Shown here one piece after another: positions 6,508 to 10,770 of a DNA stretch of 10,770 nucleotides. Position numbers and translations under genes: made by a program. The notes below the pieces were generated by a model. That model did no database searches, was not told the DNA's origin, and saw nothing but the letters and a program-made list of their open reading frames with translations. The DNA lies in NCBI GenBank assembly GCA_002338715.1, contig DDIR01000143.1:120276-131045 (forward strand). Reading direction: 5' to 3'. Positions within the stretch are counted from its first letter, which is position 1, and the number at the start of each line of letters is the position of its first letter. Source of the DNA: Phycisphaerales bacterium UBA1845 (lineage in GTDB: Bacteria > Planctomycetota > Phycisphaerae > UBA1845).

Positions 6508-6568
6508 GGCAACGCCGTGGGCTTGAACGACTCAAGTCCGTTGCCATCGCCGATTGCAACAAATCGGC
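6508..6568 (+). ncRNA. Two stem-loops of a structured 3' UTR, small RNA or leader
   Basis: First stem: TGGCAAC (6507-6513) pairs with GTTGCCA (6540-6546). After a 5-nt bulge on the left side, GGGCTTGA (6519-6526) pairs with TCAAGTCC (6532-6539), with one G-U pair and a 5-nt loop. Second stem: GCCGATT (6549-6555) pairs perfectly with AATCGGC (6562-6568) around a 6-nt loop. An intrinsic terminator starts 6 nt later. The tight array could be a structured 3' end of the redoxin mRNA, a separate small RNA or a leader for the next gene. No known RNA family was recognised. Confidence 0.45.
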
Positions 6569-6573
6569 TTGTC

Positions 6574-6616
6574 ATGGGCAGTCGCTCCCAGGGATTGGGA
6601 CGGCTGCCCATTTTTT
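6574..6616 (+). terminator. Strong intrinsic terminator
   Basis: ATGGGCAGTCG (6574-6584) pairs with CGGCTGCCCAT (6601-6611), giving 11 pairs with one G-U. An inner TCCCA/TGGGA pairing shortens the loop, and six T residues follow (6611-6616). It lies 116 bp after the redoxin stop and about 195 bp before the lipoprotein start, and fits termination of the redoxin transcript on the plus strand. Confidence 0.85.
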
Positions 6617-6717
6617 GCTTGAAGTGACGGCCATCTAAATGGTTGCATCGTGTGGAATGCACGACTAGACTTCGGACCTTGAGACGCAAGTTTTCGGATG
6701 CCATCTGATCGATGGAC

Positions 6718-6729
6718 ATGGACGTCCAT
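6718..6729. promoter_or_regulatory. 12-bp perfect palindrome upstream of the lipoprotein gene
   Basis: ATGGACGTCCAT is a perfect palindrome about 80 bp upstream of the proposed start. The surrounding 6617-6810 holds no other recognisable gene or site, so the lipoprotein promoter must lie here. This could be an operator, but a single palindrome of this length is weak evidence. Confidence 0.25.
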
Positions 6730-6810
6730 TCGCTCGCATACCAACCATGAAGGTTTGATTCTCCTTTGGGCAGGTTCTTTCGATTAAAGACGGAGTCAGC
6801 GGGACAGTTC

Positions 6811-8076
6811 GTGCGAACGGGCTGGATCACCGCCTGCCTTCTTGTGGCGATGTCGTCGGTCGGGTGCGGACCGGCTTGGGTCTATACCTTCAACGAAGCC
6901 GAGCGCATCGCCCGCCCCAAAGAGCAACCGATTCTCCTTTTCTATCGCGATCATCTCGACGTTCGCTCCGCCCGCATCAACGAAGCACTCGAACAACCCG
7001 AAACCATGCGGTTGATCGAAGGCTACGTCCCCTGTTCGCTGATCTCGGCGTACGATCCGAATCGTCGCTACGTCGCGCAGTATGGCGTGCTTGCACCGCC
7101 TGCGCTGATCGTGATTCATCCCGATGGAACGTACCACGCCCTTCAGGATGTGGACGACCCAGTGAAGATTCGGGCGTTTATCTCAAGCGCCAAACCACCC
7201 GGACTCAAGCCCAGTATTGACCAGGCCATCCCCCGCCCGACCGATTTTCTGATTCGCGCGGAAGGCACGTATGAGACAGCCGTCGATCTTGCCCAACGTC
7301 AAAACCGCAAGATGATGATCCTCTACAAGTGGTGGCTCGATGCCGACTCCAACGAGTTGATCACGCGCATGAGCCGGCCCGAGATCGCATCGCGCTGTAC
7401 GGAAACGATCAACTGCGTCCTCGACTGGGATTTCACGCCCAACCGCAAGCACGTGGCCAAGTACGGTGTGACCAAGTTCCCGACGATCATCGTCGTCCAC
7501 CAGGATGGCTCGTTCCAGAAACGCGAGGGACTCGGCAACGTGCAGGAGATTGCATCGTTCCTTTCGACCGCGCTGTCGTCTCAAGGCGGACAACGTCCGG
7601 GCGCAAGGCCACCGCGCCCCCAATCGTCTTCGCCCCAGGCGTCGAGACCGCCCACGACCAAACCGCAATCGCCCATCTCGCGCGGGCCAACACCAGACAA
7701 GCAGCCGCCAGCTGCAACATCCCGGTCCAACCGACCGCCAAAAATCAACTGGTTAACGATTCACGACCAAGCCCGCATCCGAGCACAACGCGAGGGACGC
7801 GGGCTTTTTGTGTTTTACGAAAAAGCACTCGACGAAACGTCCATGCGAATGAGCAACCTGCTCGATTCGTCTGCCGCTCGAACCATCCTGAGCGACACGG
7901 TGAACTGCCGACTCAACGAAGCCGATCAGTCCGCTGCCAGCACGATGCGACTGTACGGCGTCACCCACGCGCCCGCATTCGTCGCCGTCCGTCCCGACGG
8001 AACAAGCCGCGCACGCCGAGGCTCACTCACGATCACCGACCTGCGCCGACTGCGCGCGTTCATCGGCACACCATAA
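6811..8076 (+). CDS. Lipoprotein with three thioredoxin-fold repeats lacking CxxC
   Basis: 421 residues from GTG 6811. This start gives a normal lipoprotein signal (MRTGWITACLLVAMSSVGC, lipidated Cys at 19) with GGGA 6 bases upstream. TTG 6766 is an alternative that adds 15 residues, one of them acidic, before the signal. The mature protein has three thioredoxin-like repeats, about residues 26-125, 150-252 and 312-420, with a Pro/Ser/Gln-rich linker at 255-310. Each repeat shows a beta-strand segment with a lone Cys (C75 VPCSL, C202 INCVL, C366 VNCRL), then YGV plus the fold's cis-Pro (P96, P224, P388), then an IxVxxDG(T/S) strand. No repeat has a CxxC, so ordinary oxidoreductase activity is unlikely. 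A scaffold, chaperone or ligand-binding role at the membrane is possible. Its neighbour upstream is another secreted thioredoxin-fold protein, but a strong terminator separates them. Confidence 0.75.
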   Translation: MRTGWITACLLVAMSSVGCGPAWVYTFNEAERIARPKEQPILLFYRDHLDVRSARINEALEQPETMRLIEGYVPCSLISAYDPNRRYVAQYGVLAPPALIVIHPDGTYHALQDVDDPVKIRAFISSAKPPGLKPSIDQAIPRPTDFLIRAEGTYETAVDLAQRQNRKMMILYKWWLDADSNELITRMSRPEIASRCTETINCVLDWDFTPNRKHVAKYGVTKFPTIIVVHQDGSFQKREGLGNVQEIASFLSTALSSQGGQRPGARPPRPQSSSPQASRPPTTKPQSPISRGPTPDKQPPAATSRSNRPPKINWLTIHDQARIRAQREGRGLFVFYEKALDETSMRMSNLLDSSAARTILSDTVNCRLNEADQSAASTMRLYGVTHAPAFVAVRPDGTSRARRGSLTITDLRRLRAFIGTP

Positions 8077-8090
8077 GGCCCGTCCGCCCG

Positions 8091-8115
8091 TCATTCCCGC
8101 GAAAGCGGGAGTCCA
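8091..8115. repeat. ATTCCCGC-GAAA-GCGGGAGT hairpin element
   Basis: ATTCCCGC (8093-8100) and GCGGGAGT (8105-8112) pair with one G-U around a GAAA tetraloop, followed by CCAG. It closely resembles a TTCCCGC-GAAA-GCGGGAA repeat that I recall as scattered in many unrelated bacterial genomes. It lies 14 bp after the lipoprotein stop and may help end its transcript, though no T-tract follows. Confidence 0.55.
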
Positions 8116-8119
8116 GAAC

Positions 8120-8189
8120 GTAGGGTCCGCTGTGCGGGCCAATTTGTTATTTAATATTGTCGCGCTTCGGTCCGCACAGCGGACCCTAC
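8120..8189. repeat. Inverted pair of GTAGGGTCCGC REP-like palindromes
   Basis: The left arm (8120-8140) and right arm (8169-8189) are reverse complements over 21 bp apart from one position that can still pair as G-U. Both heads, GTAGGG, point outward, and the 28-bp centre (8141-8168) is AT-rich. Each arm is itself palindromic: GGTCCGC-TGT-GCGGACC, with one change on the left. A GTAG head 5' of an imperfect palindrome is the classic form of bacterial REP sequences, and outward-headed pairs resemble BIMEs. The element fills the gap between convergent lipoprotein and prpB genes and could end transcription from both sides. Its right arm overlaps the prpB stop codon. Confidence 0.8.
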
Positions 8190-9040
8190 TTCGAATTGCT
8201 GGGATCGTATCCGAGCACGTCGTAGAGCTCTTGGCGCGTTTGCATCTTCTCAACGAGACTTGCTTGCGTACCGGTTTGCTTGATGACGTCCAGCGATTCC
8301 TTCACCGTGTGCATGACCAGCCGCTGAAGCGTCACCGGGTAGATCACGATGTTGTAACCCATGTCGCCGAGTTCTTTGGCTGGCGGTAGCGGACTCTTGC
8401 CGAATTCAGTGCAGTTGGCGAGGAGTACCGTGTCCACATCGCGAGCAAAACGGGCGAACTCATCGAGATCCTGCAGCGCTTCCGGAAAGATGCCATCCGC
8501 CCCGGCTTCGAGGTACATGTGGGCGCGTTTGACGGCTTCGTCATATCCCGAAACGCTTCGCGCATCGGTGCGGGCGAGAATCAGAAAGTCCTTGTTCGTC
8601 TTGGCTTTCGCTGCCGCCTCGATCTTCACGCAGAACTCGTCAGCCGGCACCAATCGTTTGCCATCGAGATGCCCGCAGCGTTTGGGAAACTCCTGATCCT
8701 CAAGGTGAATCCCGCTCACGCCAACCGATTCTAGAATCCGCACGCAGTGGGCCGCATTGTCCGCGCCGCCATAACCCGTGTCCGCATCCATCAGAATGGG
8801 CAGCGAACACGAACGCGCCACCCGGTCGGCATGATCGCGGGCTTCGGTCAGCGTCATCACGCCAACATCCGGCAAGCCACCCACCGAATTCGCCAACACC
8901 GCACCGGACAGATAAAGGGCGTCAAACTGCGCCCGTTCAATCATCCGAGCCGACAGCGCGTTAAACGCACCCGGCATCATCACGACGCCTTCATCAATCA
9001 GCGTCCGCAACCGCTTCGACCGTGCGGCATGTTCAATCAT
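8186..9040 (-). CDS. prpB: 2-methylisocitrate lyase (isocitrate lyase/PEP mutase superfamily)
   Basis: 284 residues, about the usual PrpB length. The enzyme splits 2-methylisocitrate into pyruvate and succinate, the last step of the methylcitrate cycle for propionyl-CoA, in the cytoplasm. Motifs: MMPGAFNALSARMIE (21-35), YLSGA (43-47), metal-binding MDADTGYGG (84-92), HLEDQ (112-116), catalytic KRCGH (120-124, C122 the active-site Cys), ARTDA (156-160), FPEAL (185-189), TEFGKSPL (211-218) and MQTRQELYDVLGY (266-278). KRCGH with these flanks favours methylisocitrate lyase over isocitrate lyase (usually KKCGH, much longer) and PEP mutase. ATG 9040 is chosen for its GGA upstream and family-like length. 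ATG 9049 is equally possible; ATG 9085 lies inside a REP-like repeat and is unlikely. prpD lies upstream on the same strand, separated by a small unknown gene. Confidence 0.88.
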   Translation of the reverse strand: MIEHAARSKRLRTLIDEGVVMMPGAFNALSARMIERAQFDALYLSGAVLANSVGGLPDVGVMTLTEARDHADRVARSCSLPILMDADTGYGGADNAAHCVRILESVGVSGIHLEDQEFPKRCGHLDGKRLVPADEFCVKIEAAAKAKTNKDFLILARTDARSVSGYDEAVKRAHMYLEAGADGIFPEALQDLDEFARFARDVDTVLLANCTEFGKSPLPPAKELGDMGYNIVIYPVTLQRLVMHTVKESLDVIKQTGTQASLVEKMQTRQELYDVLGYDPSNSK

Positions 9041-9071
9041 CGATTCCATCCCATCGCAACAAACGAATGTC

Positions 9072-9098
9072 CGTAGGTCGGGCATCGACCCGACAATA
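9072..9098 (+). repeat. REP-like palindrome, CGTAGGTCGGG class, copy 1
   Basis: CGTAGG head followed by GTCGGG (9077-9082) and its complement CCCGAC (9089-9094), then AATA. It matches copy 2 (9592-9619) at every position except one missing T in the loop. It fills most of the gap between the unknown gene's stop (9103) and the prpB start. Confidence 0.85.
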
Positions 9099-9102
9099 GC
9101 AA

Positions 9103-9555
9103 TTAACGCAGTGGTGACCGTTCACCTTCATTCTTCAGCGTTTCCAGCGTCCACTGGCGGATTACTTGCTCATACTCTTCCAAGTCTGCCATGAGCGTGT
9201 CTGCAACCTTGTGGAAAGGGCGATCTTCATAAATTATGATTGCTTTTCCATATCGATGTGCATGAGGCGTACCCTTATCAAGGTCAACGAAAGCTCCGCA
9301 ACCCAGCTCATAGGGTCTGTCCCTGGAAAATGTTTCATACCGCTGACCATTGGGATCAAGCGTCATGTAAAAATCGAAGAATCGGATAATCTCATCTTCT
9401 TGATCCAGGCGGATTCGCGGATATCGTCCATGCGATCTCCTGTCGGCGATCTCATATCCGTATGCTGAGCAAAACGATTCAAAGATCGGCCGCACTTCTA
9501 CAAGGTGCGCACGCAAACGTTCGAAATGCGCCTCGAATTCCCCGTCAGTAACCAT
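9103..9555 (-). CDS. Unknown protein, about 150 residues, inside the prp block
   Basis: Read from ATG 9555 (MVTDGEFEAHFERLRAHLVE) to TAA 9103. This start has GGGAG 10 bases upstream. An ATG 9 bases earlier (9564) is possible; the far ATG at 9642 would read through a REP-like repeat and is rejected. The protein is cytoplasmic, charged and mixed alpha/beta: a helical N-terminus (8-35), a middle with EDEIIRFFDFYMTLD (52-66), GCGAFVDLDKG (86-96) and AIIIYEDRPFH (105-115), and an acidic C-terminal helix LMADLEEYEQVIRQWTLETL (121-140). I recognise no family. Size and composition recall small stand-alone or immunity-like proteins, but that is only an impression. It interrupts prpD-prpB and is bracketed by copies of the same repeat at 9072-9098, 9592-9619 and 9645-9667, suggesting insertion as a unit. 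Confidence 0.65.
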   Translation of the reverse strand: MVTDGEFEAHFERLRAHLVEVRPIFESFCSAYGYEIADRRSHGRYPRIRLDQEDEIIRFFDFYMTLDPNGQRYETFSRDRPYELGCGAFVDLDKGTPHAHRYGKAIIIYEDRPFHKVADTLMADLEEYEQVIRQWTLETLKNEGERSPLR

Positions 9556-9591
9556 TTGCCCCATGCTCCCAAAGCGTTTGGCAGGGGGAAC

Positions 9592-9619
9592 CGTAGGTCG
9601 GGTCATCGACCCGACAATA
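9592..9619 (+). repeat. REP-like palindrome, CGTAGGTCGGG class, copy 2
   Basis: Head CGTAGG, stem GTCGGGT with ACCCGAC around CATCG, and tail AATA. It is the same 28-bp unit as copy 1 plus one T. It lies about 37 bp upstream of the unknown gene's start and forms the left arm of an inverted pair with copy 3; the shared 23 bp are identical. Confidence 0.85.
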
Positions 9620-9644
9620 TCTCCAAGCATCTCGGCGCACATCC

Positions 9645-9667
9645 GTCGGGTCGATGACCCGACCTAC
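9645..9667 (-). repeat. REP-like palindrome, CGTAGGTCGGG class, copy 3 (inverted)
   Basis: Reading on the minus strand from 9667, it begins GTAGGTCGGGTCATCG and is identical over 23 bp to copy 2 in the opposite direction. Heads point outward with 29 bp between (9616-9644), matching the layout of the pair at 8120-8189. In RNA the pair could form a 23-bp stem in the prpD-unknown gene spacer. Confidence 0.85.
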
Positions 9668-9703
9668 AAGCTACTGACGATGCTGTGCGCCGGGCAAAAC
9701 GGC

Positions 9704-9725
9704 GGTGGGCACGGCCCACCCTACG
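9704..9725 (-). repeat. REP-like palindrome, CGTAGGGTGGGC class
   Basis: On the minus strand it reads CGTAGG followed by GGTGGGC-CGT-GCCCACC, a perfect 7-bp stem with a 3-nt loop. It starts 2 bp after the prpD stop codon. It shares the GTAGG head with the other repeats but has a different palindrome body, and may act as a 3' hairpin for prpD mRNA. Confidence 0.8.
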
Positions 9726-9727
9726 CG

Positions 9728-10770
9728 CTATAGCACCTTGAACTTGAACAACTCGGTGATTCCCTCGGTGTCGAGCGTGTCGAACTTCATCACCTGCTCG
9801 ACCAGTTGATCGGCTGTATCCTTCGCGATCACACCGTCGGCCAATCGATGGAACTTCGCGAAGACTTCGTCGTCGGTCATCGGGTTTTCGGCGTGTCCGC
9901 GTGGGAAGTCCACCCGCTTGTTGACCTTCGTGCCGTCGGTGCAGGTGATTGTGATGTCGTTCGGGATGCCCTTTGGATACCCCTTGTTCAACTCCGCATC
10001 CTCGACGATCTTCGTCCGGTCGATCAGATCGAGCAGCGTCTTGTCGGTCAACCGCTCATCGTCAAACGTCGCCAGCGTCACGTCGCCATCCGTCAAAGCA
10101 GCCGCACAGCAATAGAACATCGAATGGTCGGCCGTCTCGCGCGACGTCGGGCGGAGCTTTTCCGGTTCCGATCCGATGATGCTCACCGCGGCTTCGAAAC
10201 TTCCGATGTGAATCGACTCAATTGTCTTACCCTCAATTTGCGGGCGAAGTTGCAGACACGCATCGATCGCCGACTGCGAGTGATACTCTGCCGGCCAGAA
10301 CTTGATGTAGGTCTTGTCGATCATGAAGTCGCCGTTCTCGCCCAGCACGAGCCCATCCTTGATCCCGCCAATATTAAGCTGATGCATCAACCCTTTGGGC
10401 CCTTCAAAGATTTCGTGCGGACCAGTCAAACCGCGACGCGCAAGATTCGCTGCAAACACACCGTTGCGCGCCGCATTCGCAAACGCACACGCCTTCCAGT
10501 CGGAAATCTGACCGGTGCGCGTCTGACGCGTCGTGATGTTGCAAACGCCCGATAGACCCAGCACGTGTTCAAGCTGATCTTCGTCGAGCCCCCACAGCTT
10601 GCCCGAAAGCAGCGCCGTGCTCAGCGCACCGTATGTCACGTGATCCCAGCCGCCCGCGCGAAGCGATGCCGCATCGCACAACCGACACTGAATCTCGTAA
10701 CCGATCACCGTCGCAAGGATCGCATCGCGCCCGGTCAACCCTTCGGCTTGCGCCACCGCCACCGCCGCCT
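9728..10770 (-). CDS. prpD: MmgE/PrpD family 2-methylcitrate dehydratase, C-terminal part (runs off right edge)
   Basis: About 346 residues of an enzyme normally near 450-490; the N-terminal quarter lies beyond the right edge, and the frame is open to base 10770. The enzyme removes water from 2-methylcitrate to give 2-methyl-aconitate in the methylcitrate cycle. Family features: HVTYGALSTALLSGKLWGLD with LEHVLGLSG, the SDWKACAFANAARNG helix, GLTGP and FEGPKG, KFWPAEYHSQSAIDA (matching the KxxPxxYHxHxAID pattern), DHSMFYCCAAALTDGDVTL, and near the end VDFPRGHAENPMTDDEVFAKF. PrpB downstream on the same strand supports 2-methylcitrate over other MmgE/PrpD substrates, though the family is broad. 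The gene ends at TAG (9728-9730), with a REP-like hairpin just beyond. Confidence 0.88.
   Translation of the reverse strand, partial: AAVAVAQAEGLTGRDAILATVIGYEIQCRLCDAASLRAGGWDHVTYGALSTALLSGKLWGLDEDQLEHVLGLSGVCNITTRQTRTGQISDWKACAFANAARNGVFAANLARRGLTGPHEIFEGPKGLMHQLNIGGIKDGLVLGENGDFMIDKTYIKFWPAEYHSQSAIDACLQLRPQIEGKTIESIHIGSFEAAVSIIGSEPEKLRPTSRETADHSMFYCCAAALTDGDVTLATFDDERLTDKTLLDLIDRTKIVEDAELNKGYPKGIPNDITITCTDGTKVNKRVDFPRGHAENPMTDDEVFAKFHRLADGVIAKDTADQLVEQVMKFDTLDTEGITELFKFKVL

Noticed and set aside
7329..8123. 264-codon plus-strand frame overlapping the lipoprotein
   Set aside because: It is Arg/Pro-rich, a typical shadow of GC-rich coding sequence, whereas the lipoprotein frame has a signal peptide and conserved repeats.
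9050..9085. Longer start for prpB at 9085
   Set aside because: The ATG lies inside the repeat at 9072-9098 and adds residues not expected in PrpB.
9556..9642. Longer start for the unknown gene at 9642
   Set aside because: It would translate through the REP-like palindrome and has no better ribosome site than ATG 9555.
9806..10555. 249-codon plus-strand frame antisense to prpD
   Set aside because: It is a shadow of a strongly recognisable PrpD protein.

Overview
The window looks like a stretch of chromosome from a planctomycete or close relative. This is inferred from gene content, not from a search: an ECF sigma factor next to a membrane Ser/Thr kinase with a CHASE2 sensor, a secreted redoxin ending in PYGCGVKY, a LolA-like secreted protein, a lipoprotein with repeated thioredoxin folds, and palindromic repeats that start with GTAGG. 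Genes are moderately GC-rich, loosely packed and on both strands, with several structured intergenic regions.

Layout. Bases 1-340 (minus) hold the N-terminal half of an ECF sigma factor that runs off the left edge. It is divergent from a large gene (624-3059, plus) for a membrane kinase: cytoplasmic N-terminal kinase domain, one transmembrane helix, an extracytoplasmic CHASE2 domain and three C-terminal helices. The control region between them (341-623) carries an 8-bp dyad and a 22-bp tandem duplication. Two very small genes with good ribosome binding sites (3282-3419 and 3146-3265, minus) form a putative mini-operon, divergent from a family 2 glycosyltransferase similar to dolichol-phosphate mannose synthases (3754-4464, plus). 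A secreted LolA-like protein (4491-5210, minus) converges on the glycosyltransferase.

A 594-bp non-coding stretch (5211-5804) has four 18-bp tandem repeats and several dyads. It leads into a secreted redoxin with a His-rich N-terminus and a CCKC active-site motif (5805-6458, plus). Three consecutive stem-loops, the last a strong intrinsic terminator (6574-6616), follow that gene. Next comes a lipoprotein with three thioredoxin-fold repeats that lack CxxC (about 6811-8076, plus).

The right third (8186-10770, minus) is a methylcitrate-cycle block for propionyl-CoA breakdown: prpD (partial, off the right edge), an unrecognised 150-residue gene, then prpB. This block is full of REP-like palindromes sharing a 5' GTAGG head, in three sequence classes, two of them arranged as inverted pairs. 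They bracket the unknown gene and touch the 3' ends of prpB and prpD. No transposase, CRISPR array, tRNA or rRNA was seen.

For follow-up, the strongest items are the GTAGG-headed repeats and the gene they bracket, the two tiny genes at 3146-3419, the CxxC-less triple thioredoxin-fold lipoprotein, the structured region at 6508-6616, and the altered catalytic loop of the kinase.
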